A DNA stretch of 64,000 nt from Branchipolynoe longqiensis (GCA_030323885.1 CM059191.1:106622844-106686843), one strand, 5' to 3'. Positions 10,315 through 20,715 are shown, counted from the first letter of the stretch. Notes: generated by a model from the sequence alone, not told the origin. Numbers and translations are program-made.

Positions 10315-11475
10315 TGGGGCCGTATGCATGACGCGGGGGTAGCGCTCTACCTCTCGGGGTAGTGGGGATTTCCGGGGTAGCGGCGAAAAGTTGCTATGCA
10401 TGTGACCGGGGTAAGGATACCCCAGGGGGGTAAAAGTAGGGTAAGCTACCCCCACTCAGTAGCAGGTATAAGGGCTGGGGTAGGGACCGACTCGGGCCAA
10501 ATCTATTGAATGCGATCATATTTAACAGAATTACATACGCAATAAGTGAAATTTGATCAATTTAACCCTAAATTCGAACCGTTATTAAGGCTACCACCGC
10601 ATTGGCGGCGATATTAATAGTGTCGAATCGACGAATGTAAAGTAAACAAATCACCGCCTCGACGTCGCGTTCCATATAACCCTGTCACACTACGGCGTTT
10701 CTCTCCAACGCGTGGCGACGTGTGTCCTTTTTTGGTGAAACGTCTCTCTCTGTCTGTGTCTCTGTCTCCGTGTCTCTGTCTGTCTCTGTATGTGTCTGTG
10801 TCTATGTATGTGTCTGTGTCTATGTATGTGTCTCTGTCTGTGTGTCTCTGTCTGTCTGTGTGTGTGTCTCTGTCTGTGTGTGTGTGTCTCAGAGAGAGAG
10901 AGAGAGACACAGACAGACACAGACAGAGATGCGGACAGAGACACAGACAGATACACATACAGAGACACGGAGACACAGACAGAGACACAGACACACAGAC
11001 AGACAATTTTACACAGGGACAGAGACATAGAGACACAGACTCGACGCTTTAATTTTATTTTCAACGCTGATGGGTCGCCGGTGAGAAACGTTGTAGTGTG
11101 ACAGGGCCATTACTGGCGGCGGCGGCAGTTTGTTTACTGTAAGTTCGTCGATTCGAAAATATAACTATTAATATCGCCGCCAATGCGGCGGTAGCCTTAA
11201 TAACGCTTCGAATTTATGGTTAAATTGATAAAATTTCACTTATTGGGTATGTCATTCTGTTAAATATGATCGCATTTAATATATTTGAGCCTAATATATG
11301 GCTACAAATGCACAGGGATTTCCCAAATCTATAAATAACTGCTAGGGTACCTACCTCCTCGCTGATTTGGCTTCATGCATACCCCGTGACCCATTTCCTA
11401 CCCCCGGCGATAGCTACCCCGAACTCGGTCCTTACCCCCGGGGGCGATAACTTACTCGTCATGCATACGGCCCCA
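10315..11475. mobile_element. Foldback element, complete, ~1.16 kb
   Basis: Ends are TGGGGCCGTATGCATGACG and its exact inverse. Each arm continues inward for hundreds of bases with the same landmarks in mirror order: CGGCGAAAAG-type GC block, TTTAACAGAATTACATACGC, AATAAGTGAAATTT, CCGCATTGGCGGCGATATTAAT and GTCGA(T)TCGACGAA. The centre (10738-11045) is itself an inverted pair of TCTG and CAGA microsatellite arms. The whole could fold into one giant hairpin. No transposase is encoded. Related pieces lie at 17128-17815, 22069-23072 and 46380-46760. Confidence 0.8.
10738..11045. repeat. Palindromic TCTG/CAGA microsatellite at the foldback centre
   Basis: TGTCTCTG-type repeats run to about 10890, then switch within a few bases (TCTCAGAGAGAGAGA) to CAGACACAGA repeats, the reverse complement of the first half. 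Long ORFs on both strands here are artefacts. Confidence 0.85.
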
Positions 11476-12089
11476 CTGGTCCCCATGACCTACCAGAACT
11501 CTTCGGTTCAAACCCTGACAAGGCTGCGTATTGGAAAGAGTAGCCTATGTGGCGGTAGCGAGCTTCCTCCAAAGAAATGACAGAATGACCATATATATGT
11601 TTGACGTCCAATAGCAGATGATACGAAAATCAATGCGCTCTACAGGCGTCGTTAATTAAAACAAAATTTTTAACATTTATATTATCATTGTATTATCATT
11701 TAATCACTTTACTGTCCTGTGGCCTACTTAGTGTTTTCAACCTTCCTAATTGGCCACTTAAAACAACCACTCAGCATTCTACACTCTCCAAGCACATGCC
11801 TATAACAGTTAATCCTCTCCGAGCAGCCACCCAGTCCACTTCATCTCAAGCGGCCTCAAAACCGCGATAAGTGTTTATTTTAGGTCTGCCTGCCCCCGAT
11901 CTGGTGTGTGTGTGGGGGTGGGGTGGGGGGGGGGGGGGGGGGGTCAGCCGGTACGGACGCCCACGCCCCAGGCAATACCTTCATTGTCGAGTGGCACCTG
12001 TTTCTTGTGAGGTTTACCCCCCAGGCTCTGGTGACTTAATGACGCAATACTGCCACACCTGAGGTCTCAGTAGGGGTCATCCATAATGT
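11476..12089. other. Non-coding stretch with G tract
   Basis: The foldback's right flank is followed by unremarkable sequence. A run of about 20 G lies near 11923-11943. No gene seen. Confidence 0.4.
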
Positions 12090-12245
12090 GACTGAGTTGG
12101 ATATCACGTAATGATGCTGGTGGCCTGGTCTTCCAGTGGGGCAGCACTATGAAGTCAACTTGAGTGCGCACTGTCTCAAATCGGTACCTGTCCTGATAGC
12201 ACCTTAGATGTTGCCAGGGGGTAAAACTCCACCACCAACCAACGC
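12090..12245 (+). mobile_element. tRNA-derived SINE, type I, 5'-truncated
   Basis: It carries the SINE body (GTGGCCTGGTCTTCCAGTGG..GCAGCACTAT) and ends CCTTAGATGTTGCCAGGGGG plus TAAAACTCCACCACC. The tRNA head is missing. Confidence 0.7.
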
Positions 12246-12394
12246 CCGTGCAAATGTTGAAACCGTTGGCCCCTTTGTCTGCACTTCCTCGTCTTTAGCG
12301 CGCCAGTTTTGATTGGGGGAGGGTGGGGTGTGGGGGGTCGCCACTCCATACACACTAAGTATTCACCACTCACACCTGCACATACCACGGTGGG

Positions 12395-12513
12395 TGTGTC
12401 TCCCAGTGGGGCATCACTATAAAGTCGCTATGAGTGCGCACTGTCACAAGTCGATACCAGTCTTGATGTGACCTTAGATGTTGCCAGGCCGTAAAACGAC
12501 AACAACCAATCTA
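12395..12513 (+). mobile_element. tRNA-derived SINE, type I, 3' fragment
   Basis: It contains TCTCCCAGTGGGGCATCACT through CCTTAGATGTTGCCAGG and a TAAAACGACAACAACC tail. It is a 5'-truncated copy. Confidence 0.7.
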
Positions 12514-12670
12514 AGTTGTGTAATCTGCGCGACAGGTGGCGTGCGGGTTGAATCAGACGGCGGGTTTAGGAAGTGGGTCAAGCCGCCATGTCTGTGCTAG
12601 CAACATATACGGTCGAGCCAGGACGGTTATGTTACAAACAGATCTAGCTATACCCTGACGTGTTGGTTAT

Positions 12671-12976
12671 TGGAGTTTTACGTCCTAGCAACATCTATGG
12701 TTATATCAGGACGGGTCGCAACTTGTGACAGTGCACACTCGTGGCAACTTTATAGTGCTGCTCCACTGGGAAACCAGGCTGATATCCCACTGTCACATTA
12801 TCCTGACACTGCGCTAACCAGTCCTTGCCCTATTCTATTAATGCCGAGTGCCTGGCTCGGAAGCTACAAGTATCAAGTTGTAAATTATTGGTTTGACTCG
12901 ACCGGGAATTGGAACTCCCAACCTTCAGCACGCACCGGTAGCCTGCGCTCTACCGATTAGACCATCGCGTCCGGTA
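12671..12976 (-). mobile_element. tRNA-derived SINE, type I, near full length
   Basis: On the minus strand the order is tRNA-like head (box A-like TGGTCTAATCGGTAGAGC), GTCGAGTCAAACCAATAATT linker, body, then TTGCTAGGACGTAAAACTCC at the 3' end. The body carries the same CAGTGGAGCAGCACTATAAA landmark as the other copies. Confidence 0.75.
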
Positions 12977-13255
12977 AGTCAAGGTGTGTGTGCTCGTGCA
13001 CGGGCGTGGACTAACTGGGTGTTTGCCGACCTGAGTCTTACTTTGTGTTTTTTTTTTGGGGGGGGAGGGTGTCACTGGCGGAGCTTTGGAAGTTCTCTAC
13101 ACAATGCAGCCCTGGACACTGGCGGTGTAGTGGGGGGGGGGGGGGTCTCCAAGGTCCTGTTTCATTTTGGTGAGTGCTTTCCTTTGGCACCGTTTCTAGG
13201 TGTAGCTGTGGGTGATACCGTTACTCCGCCTCTCTGAGACAGTGAGAAGGGAGAC

Positions 13256-13540
13256 CTGACGTGGTCGCCGAGTCGGTAGAGCGCAGACTTCGCGTGCGTA
13301 TTGGAATCCCAGTCGAGTCAAACCAATGACTTACCAAATTTATACTTGTCGCCACCTAGCCTTGTGCTCGGCATTAATAGGATACAACAAGGACTGGTTA
13401 GCATAGTATCAGGATAATGTGGCTGCGTCAGATATTGGGTCATGGTGCAGGTGGCCTGGTCTCCTCGTGGAGTGCACACTGTCACAAGCCGCTATCAGGC
13501 CTGATATAAACCTTGGATGTTGCTAGGGTGTGAAACAACA
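13256..13540 (+). mobile_element. tRNA-derived SINE, type I, near full length
   Basis: A head with GTCGCCGAGTCGGTAGAGCGC, GTCGAGTCAAACCAATGACT linker, shortened body with an internal deletion near 13470, and GATGTTGCTAGGGTGTGAAA-CAACAA tail. Plus-strand orientation. Confidence 0.75.
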
Positions 13541-14251
13541 AAGTGAGAGTGGTTGGCACTGCAGCACCTTCTAAGTTTCACACTAGAGAACAGATTCACC
13601 CCGTACTTGCAGTACATGGCTGAACACAAACCCTATATACAAGCTGGTGAAAACTGCTTTAGTATGGAACAGGAAGTAGACACTCTGGCTCTAGCATCAA
13701 ATTGTAAAGTTAACGGCTGGCGGTTTGAGTGGTGTAGATAGGCTAATACTAGTAATAGGAAATCACTACAGGCAAGGAAGGAAAGTAGATAAAGAGTGAA
13801 AGGTAGGAGAGTGAGGAGACTCCCTCATTTATTGTATATATAGTTTCAAGAAACAATATGGTGGTGATCACATGATCCAGTCTTCCAATCACTAACAGGC
13901 ATTCCGCTATCCACCAATGAGGGTTCAATATCCTTGTAACCAAGGCATGGCACAATCCACCTCCTTCTATCTAAATCCCTTTCTCTGGCTGAACCTATCC
14001 AGTTTATTTCTATTATTTACTCACGGTTACTTTAAGTACAGTAAGGCAGCACTGTATATTAAAACCAATATATATCGACCCACCGACGTCCAATTCGCGC
14101 CGATTTATCAATATATATCACACAAAGATACTGACCGACCTACCAACATTCAATTCCCGCCTTTCTTATCAATATATATCAAAAACAAATATATACCGAC
14201 TAACTCAAAACATCCCGACACAATTCCAGTTTCTACTCCCCTACACACACA
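13541..14251. other. Non-coding stretch with a ~70-bp diverged tandem repeat
   Basis: At 14060-14205 the motif AATATATAYCGACC/TAACA... followed by CAATTC.CGCC and TTATCAATATATATCA recurs two to three times. Elsewhere nothing is recognised. Confidence 0.4.
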
Positions 14252-14395
14252 CATCATCATCATGCTGTCGGTCACGTTGCGACAAAGACTGCTTTCATTA
14301 CTTGACTGCCACTCAACATTTTGCTCTTTGCTGTGAGAGTTGCGTCCATGAGTCGGTCTTAATGTCTCTCAGCTTCAGGTTTCTCTTGATGGTTT

Positions 14396-16044
14396 TTATT
14401 TTTTATTTTTTTATTGAGGCTGTATTTATACTGTCCATAGCATATAAGCCTGGGTATTCAGGCTTGTTTTCAATGCTGGCCAGCTGTAGTGTTGGTGTTG
14501 TCTTATCACACAGTAGCTGCTGATAAGGTATTTGATTGCCTGTATTTCAGTAGCAGATAGATAGTTGGTTGGTCTGGTTAGTACTATAGTAGTCTATGTT
14601 AATTTTTTTGGATTTTCTTGGCATATATGTGCTTTATTTTTTCTACTCTTATTTCTAGACTAGCCTACTCCTATTTACATATCATAGGCTTGTACGCAGC
14701 TGTGAGGTGTGTTATCTGGGTGCTTTTGGTATGGTTACCTTCCATTGGGCGTCTCGCTGGTGGGCTGTGACATGTATCACCTGCCCCTTTGCGGTGCAGC
14801 TTAGTTGGGGGTTCCTAGCCTTATTTTGCACAGATATTTTTTGTATGTTTTTAGGTCAGGAATTTGTCGTTCCTTTACTGTTTGGGCATTCCACACCTTG
14901 GCAGCCATTTCTAGCGTGCTTCTCTCGTGAGCTTTTATTTGGCTTCTGGTCTGCTTTAGTAGTGGCGCATTATTTGCTCTAGTTGCCCTTTGTGGTTTTG
15001 TTAGGAGTTTATTGTCTTGACTATAGCTGTATGCTAATGTTTTCAGATGAATTATTCTCCTATTTTCTAGAAATTTTACTTTGGTTCTTTTGTGTATGTC
15101 ATAGGTGGGGTGCAGCTTGTCTACTCTGAGGCAGATTTTCAGGGCTCTGTTCTGTAGTGTTTGCAGTTTTTTTAGAAGTTCTTTCTTTGCACCCATGTAG
15201 TTTACATCTCCATAGTCAAAATAGGGTAGCACCATGCCCTTGAAGATTTTTATTGACATTTCTTGTGTCATGTAGTCTCTTAGCTTTGCAAATAGCCACA
15301 GTTTGTGGTTTACCTTTTGGACAATTTTGTTTATACATAGGTTGTAGTTTAGTTGGCTGTCCAACTCAAGGCCTAGGTATTTGTAATGGTCTACATTTTC
15401 TAGTGTTTGGCTTCCTAGCTTACAGTGTAGTTTTCTTTCTGGCATTTGTTTATGCGAGAAGAGAACTGTTTTTGACTTGCTTGTGTTGATGGTTATTTTG
15501 TTGGACTCACACCACTCATCCAGTTTTAGTAGGAGCTTGTTTAGTTTAGTTATTACCTCCTCTTCTGTGGTGCCGTTTGCATATATGACTGTGTCATCTG
15601 CATATAGTTGGAGGCATTCGGTTTGTAACCATTTTTCAAGATCGTTTATGTAGATTATAAAGAGCAGTGGCCCTAGCACTGACCCTTGGGGTACACCACA
15701 TGTGACAGGTTGGTTGTCTGATAGTGTATTGTTTATTTTTGTTCTCTGTTGCCTGTCTTTCAGGTAGCATTTTATCCAGTCCATAGTGTTGGATTTTATG
15801 CCCATGGATTCTAGTTTTTCCAATAGTATGTTATGGTCTACTGTATCGAATGCTTTGCTGAAGTCAATGAAGGCTGCTCCAACTAATTGTTTTTGGTTCA
15901 TTGACGCCAATATGTCATTTGTTAGGTTAGCTATTGTTTTAGATGTGGAGTGCAGTTTCCTGAAACCTCCTTGTCTTTCGTTTAGTATATTGTTTTTTTC
16001 CAGGTGTTCATTTATGTGTCTATGTAGCACTTTTTCAATGAGCT
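14396..16044 (-). mobile_element. CR1-like LINE inserted in the RTE-like LINE
   Basis: It lies entirely between two parts of the RTE element. Minus strand: open RT frame from the 5' edge at 16044, stop at 14801, then a ~400-bp 3' UTR ending in an A-rich tail (plus-strand TTTTATTTTTTATTTTTTT at 14396-14415). It is 5'-truncated, with no endonuclease. No TSD could be resolved because about 13 bp of RTE sequence seems replaced at the junction. Confidence 0.65.
14801..16030 (-). CDS. CR1/Jockey-group reverse transcriptase fragment (open frame)
   Basis: A 409-residue open frame with RT motifs: NERQGGFRKLHST near residue 18, FIDFSKAFDTVDH near 56, GVPQGSVLGPLLFIIYIND near 112, the catalytic YADD near 142 and KTVLFSHK after it. 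The C-terminal region contains LQTLQNRALKICLR, typical of CR1-like and L2-like ORF2 proteins. The N-terminal endonuclease is missing, so it cannot act alone. The absence of internal stops suggests this insertion is younger than the host RTE copy. A related but different C-terminal fragment is at 59220-59546. Confidence 0.75.
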   Translation of the reverse strand: MLHRHINEHLEKNNILNERQGGFRKLHSTSKTIANLTNDILASMNQKQLVGAAFIDFSKAFDTVDHNILLEKLESMGIKSNTMDWIKCYLKDRQQRTKINNTLSDNQPVTCGVPQGSVLGPLLFIIYINDLEKWLQTECLQLYADDTVIYANGTTEEEVITKLNKLLLKLDEWCESNKITINTSKSKTVLFSHKQMPERKLHCKLGSQTLENVDHYKYLGLELDSQLNYNLCINKIVQKVNHKLWLFAKLRDYMTQEMSIKIFKGMVLPYFDYGDVNYMGAKKELLKKLQTLQNRALKICLRVDKLHPTYDIHKRTKVKFLENRRIIHLKTLAYSYSQDNKLLTKPQRATRANNAPLLKQTRSQIKAHERSTLEMAAKVWNAQTVKERQIPDLKTYKKYLCKIRLGTPN

Positions 16045-17123
16045 TGCCGGAGACGAGGGCGCCCTCTCTTTCTGTAGCCAGAAGACAGTTGAGAATAGAG
16101 GATCTGCTTTGGTAGCCTGTCTGATGACATCCTCATGAGGTGTCCAGTCCACCGGAGATTCTTTTTGATCAGAAGATCTTCCATAGAGGGCAGCCCCATC
16201 CGTTCGAGTATTTCCTTATTCGTCACTTTGTCCTTCCAGGTTAGCCTCATGATTGAACGCAGATGTCGCATCATGAAGGCATGCAGCTTTTTCACCTGTC
16301 GTCTGTACACTGTCCAGGCCTCGGCTCCGTATAGTAGGGTGGATAGCACGATTGCACGGTAGATCTTACCTTTGACCCGAATGGACACATGTTGGTTGTT
16401 CCAGAGTCTCTGGCGTAGTCGGCCGAAAGATGCGCTAGCCTTGGCCATCCTCCTCTGTATCTCAGCATCAATGCGTCCATCACTTGATATAGTGCTTCCG
16501 AGATAGGTGAATTCCGGAACAGAGTTCAGCTTGTTTCCGTCAACCATGATCTCCTCCTCTCGGGTTCTTGTAGAGTTGGGTTGGTACAGCACCTCCGTCT
16601 TCTTGATGTTAATCTTCAGGCCAAACTTCTTTGATGCATCGGAGAACGCGTCCACTATTTTCTGGGTCTCTTCAGCAGAGTGGGAAATCAGTGCACTGTC
16701 ATCTGCGAATAGTAGCTCTCTCACCAGTATCTGAGTAGTCTTGGTCTTCGCTCTGAAGTGTGTGACATTGAATAGGTCAGCGCTCTGTCTGGACTGTATA
16801 TAGATGCCATCCCCCATGTCTCGGAAAGCCTCGTCTAGCATTGCTGATAGGAAGGAAGATGGAGAAGAGCGTGGGGGCCAGTACACAACCTTGCTTGACC
16901 CCATTGGTAACCCCGAACGATTCCGAGACTTCCCCTCCAGCACTAACGTTCGTCATCATTCCTATATGTAGAGCCTCGATCATAATTGTGAACTTCTCTG
17001 GGCATCCATACTTCCTCAGTAGCTGCCATAGCCCGGTCCTCCCGACTGTGTCAAATGCCTTAGTGAAATCGACAAATACCATGTACAGTGGTCGGTCCTG
17101 CTCAATGCACTTTTCTTGTAGCT
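16035..17123 (-). pseudogene. RTE-like reverse transcriptase, C-terminal two thirds, frameshifted
   Basis: Motifs in order: VFVDFTKAFDTV (palm A), GVKQGCVLAPTLFSIF (palm B), LLFADDSALISHS (palm C, catalytic FADD), then LGLKINIKKTEVL, FTYLGSTISSDGRID, LLYGAEAWTVYRRQVKKLHA and LRWTGHLMRMSSDRLPK. This order matches RTE-clade and related LINE ORF2 proteins. A short AGGAAG-type duplication near 16850 shifts the frame between palm B and palm C; the copy at 58796-59056 reads through the same point in one frame. The N-terminal endonuclease is absent. The reading frame continues into the SINE-shared 3' segment (KRGRPRLR...). Confidence 0.75.
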
Positions 17124-17127
17124 GTAG

Positions 17128-17815
17128 AATCGACGAATGTAAAGTAACTGCTAGGGTACCTACCTCCTCGCTGCTTTGGCGTCATGCATACCCCGTGACC
17201 CATTTCTTACCACCGGCGATAGCTACCCCAAACTCGGTCCTTACCACCGGGGGCGATAAATAATTCTTCATGCATACGGGCCCAGGGCCTGTATGCAGGA
17301 GTTGGTGGTAAGAAATGGGTCACTATTAATATCCCCGCCAATGCGGCGGTAGCCTTAATAACGATTCGAATTTAGGGTTAAATTGATAAAATTTCACTTA
17401 TTGCGTATGTAATTCTGTTAAATATGGTCGCATTGAATAGATTTGGGCCTAATCTATAGCCGCCGATTCGGCGGCGGCGATGGACAGTATGGATATCAAC
17501 GTCCATGCGGCGGCGGCGATTTGTTTACTTTACATTCATCGATTCGACGCTATTAACATCACCGCCAATGCGGTGGTAGCGTTAATAACGGTTCGAATTT
17601 AGAGTTAACTTGATAAAATTTCACTTATTGGGTATGTAATTCTTTTAAATATGATCGCATTCAATAGATTTGGCCCGAGTCGGTCCCTACCACCACCCTT
17701 ATACCTGCTACGGAGTGGGGGTAGCTTATCCGACTTTTACCCCCATGGTTTGCCTATCCCGGTCACATGCATAGCGACTTTTTGCCGCTACCCTGGATAT
17801 CCCCTCTACCCCTCC
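17128..17815. mobile_element. Rearranged foldback element pieces
   Basis: 17128-17282 is the right end of one foldback (CTTACCACCGGGGGCGATAA...CATGCATACGGGCCC). 17284-17320 is the left end of another (GGGCCTGTATGCAGGAG). The rest contains arm sequence in both orientations (GCCGCCGATTCGGCGGCGGC, CCGCCAATGCGGTGGTAGC, TTCACTTATTGGGTATGTAA) and the GC block to about 17815. The order is scrambled relative to 10315-11475. Confidence 0.65.
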
Positions 17816-17992
17816 GTAACCTAACCGCATAACGATTTGGATTAAACAACGGCACAACTGAGTCAACAGGACCCCACACTAGCGTATTCTGACCTACTAA
17901 TCCCAGCTCATGCAACTCTTAGACCATCGGTTCAAATAGGCTCTGGTGATCACCGTCAACCCCCACAGCTGTAATTTTAACATCAACACCGG

Positions 17993-18738
17993 TCATCGGA
18001 GCAATGCAAATATCTTGCGCGACAGCAAACACAGTCTGACTATCACGACGTAATTCTCACTGCACCGTGAGTTGATACGGATATTGAAGATATAGGCTGC
18101 CTGCCGCCGCTCACAACCATAATACTCCAAAAACTCCGCACCCAAAATACCATCTTCTGAAATATCGGAAACAGTAGGGGCATAATGAAATATTTTCCCC
18201 CCGATCTCCAGAGATAGTATGGCTTGTCCATACTGCTTGAGTGGTGCACCGGTGACAGTGACAGGCTTCACGCTATTATCGAAAAACACCTTATCACCGT
18301 TCAACTTATCGAAGAATTTTCGTCCAACACATGTGACCGCAGCCCCACTGTCTATTAAAAAATACCCGATAGTCCCTCTAACACACACTCTCACATACCA
18401 CCGTTTTCCGTCCAAAGTCCAGAAAGTGGAATCCACGAATAAGCGTTTACCACAAGGGTGGGACAGGTCGCACCCCTGACGCTGTATTATAAATTGCATA
18501 CAGTCGTCCAAAGGTGCGGGAGCCAAAGCAGAAACGCAACGCGCTATCCGCTCCATGCCATCCCACAATACCGACTCCACTGGGATAGCATCACCAGGGG
18601 CGATCACCGGCGGTCCCGCGCTAGCATCAGACTGCACACCGGCTTCCTTGATAGTCAACACCGCATCCGTTTTGGCGGTATCCGGGCTTGCCAATTGGGT
18701 TGGGCCTAAGCCCAAACGGTCCAACCATAGGCGTTTAA
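17993..18738 (-). CDS. Retrotransposon aspartic protease, -1 frame relative to gag
   Basis: It contains the retropepsin signature FLIDSGAAVTCVG (catalytic Asp in DSG) and, about 75 residues on, DGILGAEFLEYYG, which fits the flap/dimer region of clan AA proteases. Family knowledge: it would cleave the Gag-Pol polyprotein. The frame is -1 to gag and has no ATG near its start. It opens directly after a TAA that precedes the TTTAAAC slippery heptamer at 18733-18739, so frameshifting is the likely route of expression. The frame closes at 17993. Beyond it, another frame reads protein-like sequence with one stop to about 17797, so pol is broken here. Confidence 0.7.
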
Positions 18739-20715
18739 ATTAGGCTTAGCCTTAACGTCCCTGTCTTTACGGAGACGCGCCAACCTCGCCCGATCAACAC
18801 CTGAGTTGTCCCTACCCTCGCGATCACCGGCTATTACAGCCTCCTCGAGCGTACGTTTTACTCCAGTACATTGTATAGGCCAATGACCGAAAGCAAAGCA
18901 ACGACCACATTCGTGATCACGAGCACGCGTATCTTTCTTAACTACGCGCCTGCGCGCAGATAACCCAGATGAGCTAGGCCCACCCGTTGCTACCTGCGCA
19001 GCAGATTTCTGCTCTCCCATCACATCACGCATCCAACCCTGGACCATCGCTTTAGTGATAGGCGGCGATTGATAACCACCCCCCCCCTCCCCTCCCCTCC
19101 CACCCCCCAAGCTCGCCCGGAAATTGCCACCATCCCGATAGCCACCCCCAGACGAACCCCGATAGGAATTACCACCACGATAGCTCCCCCCAGAACCTCC
19201 CCGAGAGTAACTACCGCCGCCATTACGCCGAGGATCACGTGGCGCGTTATACGCAGCCACCTCAACCTCGAACTCACTATCCGACTCATCTGATAGTCGA
19301 ATAGCCTCCACCGCAGTCGACCGCCCAGCACGCAGTGCCTTGGCGCAGTAATCGTCGACCACCTCAAACATCTCCTCCAGAGATGACTTGCCCGGCCGCC
19401 ACCGGTCATAGGCGGCGCGCTGCTCCCCCGGATCTATGAGTGAGCACACGAAACGCTCGACTATCTTAGTCTCGATCGCACGCTCACTCATCCCAGTATC
19501 TCTCGCAGCCTCCCGCCCATCAACCTGCAGCTGTAGACCGTACGCGCGGTACGATCCATCACGGGCAGTTTGGACGCGTTTCTTCCATTGGTACCAGCGC
19601 GCCATGGGGTCCACTGGACGAAACTTGTACGAGATGATAGGAAGCAATTCCTTCATCGTCGTCAACCCATGGCGCCTCCACGCGTCCACGCAGTCCTGCG
19701 CCGGCCCATTCCTCAATAGAGGCAACAGCTGAATAAGAGCTACCCTCTCATCCCACATGTTAGACCGCATATCCAACGTAAAATCCCGCCACCAAGTATT
19801 CCATTCCTGCTTAATACCTGTAAATGGCTTAGGACGCAACGTTGGAATATGCGCAGAACCTGCCACGGGATACCTCAGAACATTCTCATCCAGTTCCAAC
19901 GTATCCCGATTACACGACTCCCAACCGGCCCCACCCCCAATCGAAGCAGGCTCCCGAATCACATCCATTATTGCAGGATGATTCTGGAACAACCACATCT
20001 CTTCCACTGAGTACTGGCGACCCACCGGCAGCCCAGGTAATGACGCAATAGGAACTGCGTCACCCCCCAAACCTACCGGGTCAGGAATCCTCTCATTCCG
20101 CACCTCCTCATGAGTCTTACCCACGTATACGGAATCCTGAACAACACCCCGTAGATGTTGCCCAGCAGCCCCCCCCCCCCCCCCCCCCTTAGAGCTACCA
20201 TCCCCAAAGGAGGGCTCCGGCTCCCTAGGACCCCCACCTCCACCGCCGCCCCCCTTAGAACTTAGAAGGCGCCGGTGAACGTGGTGAGCTACCCGCGGAA
20301 GCCGGGCATGCACTGGATACTGCGTCTCGCAGCTATACAACCGCGTAGACTCAGTAACCCTCGCATTACTCTCCCCAAGCTCCAAACCGCGCTGAAACGC
20401 CAGTTTCTCAGCCTGAAAAGCTGCGCGCTCACTCACAAGGATCTCCAGAGCAGAATCAATGCTACACCTTTCGGCAGCTAGCAACCGTTCACACCTCTGA
20501 TTCTGATCCTGCAAGTGCACATTCAGCGCCTCCCACATAGACAAATCCTCCGTCTGTTTCGTGAACGCAGTTTGCTGCTCTTCCACCAACATTCGATTAG
20601 ATCTTGCCTCCTCTGCGGAAACACGCCGCGCCGCGCTTAGCTCTGCTAACTCGCGCGCGAAGGAGGCAGCATTGGAGACTCTTAAATCATCCAACGCTCG
20701 TCTCTCCCCCGCCAT
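18706..20715 (-). CDS. gag of the Ty3/gypsy-like element
   Basis: 669 residues with no stops. Residues about 1-130 are charged and heptad-like, probably a coiled coil (AELSAARRVSAEEARSN, LLAAERCSID). A Gly-run (encoded by a C/G tract at 20168-20187) separates it from the capsid-like core, about residues 290-450, with RPKPFTGIKQEWNTWW, WYQWKKRVQTARDGS and FVCSLIDPGEQRAAY. A long RGG/SGG-rich segment (about 480-560) and a single zinc knuckle CGRCFAFGHWPIQC (CX2CX4HX4C, about 600-616) follow, both nucleic-acid-binding features. The ATG at 20715 overlaps the end of an upstream frame by 34 bp. The N-terminal coiled coil and RGG segment are unusual for gypsy gag. Confidence 0.7.
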   Translation of the reverse strand: MAGERRALDDLRVSNAASFARELAELSAARRVSAEEARSNRMLVEEQQTAFTKQTEDLSMWEALNVHLQDQNQRCERLLAAERCSIDSALEILVSERAAFQAEKLAFQRGLELGESNARVTESTRLYSCETQYPVHARLPRVAHHVHRRLLSSKGGGGGGGGPREPEPSFGDGSSKGGGGGGAAGQHLRGVVQDSVYVGKTHEEVRNERIPDPVGLGGDAVPIASLPGLPVGRQYSVEEMWLFQNHPAIMDVIREPASIGGGAGWESCNRDTLELDENVLRYPVAGSAHIPTLRPKPFTGIKQEWNTWWRDFTLDMRSNMWDERVALIQLLPLLRNGPAQDCVDAWRRHGLTTMKELLPIISYKFRPVDPMARWYQWKKRVQTARDGSYRAYGLQLQVDGREAARDTGMSERAIETKIVERFVCSLIDPGEQRAAYDRWRPGKSSLEEMFEVVDDYCAKALRAGRSTAVEAIRLSDESDSEFEVEVAAYNAPRDPRRNGGGSYSRGGSGGSYRGGNSYRGSSGGGYRDGGNFRASLGGGRGGEGGGGYQSPPITKAMVQGWMRDVMGEQKSAAQVATGGPSSSGLSARRRVVKKDTRARDHECGRCFAFGHWPIQCTGVKRTLEEAVIAGDREGRDNSGVDRARLARLRKDRDVKAKPNLNAYGWTVWA
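18733..18739 (-). promoter_or_regulatory. -1 ribosomal frameshift site, TTTAAAC
   Basis: In the gag frame the codons are ..AAT TTA AAC GCC.., exactly X XXY YYZ (T TTA AAC). Six bases downstream, GGTTGG (plus 18721-18726) can pair with CCAACC (plus 18698-18703). An alternative hairpin TTGGGC-TTAG-GCCCAA overlaps it. The gag stop is at 18706-18708, so gag and pro overlap right here. Confidence 0.75.

Larger units (their letters stand above)
14252..17127 (-). mobile_element. RTE-like LINE, split by a CR1-like insertion
   Basis: The 3' part (14252-14395) carries the shared RTE 3' end and a (CAT)n tract (minus-strand (ATG)n tail). The coding part resumes at 16045 and reaches the RT palm at 17123. 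The intervening 14396-16044 belongs to a CR1-like LINE. A short 3' UTR ending in a trinucleotide repeat fits the RTE clade. A second copy is at 58129-59080. The 5' end is cut at 17127, where a foldback piece begins. Confidence 0.65.

Noticed and set aside
10790..11101. Cys/Leu/Val- and Arg/Asp-rich ORFs
   Set aside because: They come from the TCTG/CAGA microsatellite arms of the foldback.
20682..20715. Second programmed frameshift between leader ORF and gag
   Set aside because: The frames are in a -1 relation, but no X XXY YYZ heptamer is in phase in the overlap, and gag has its own ATG.
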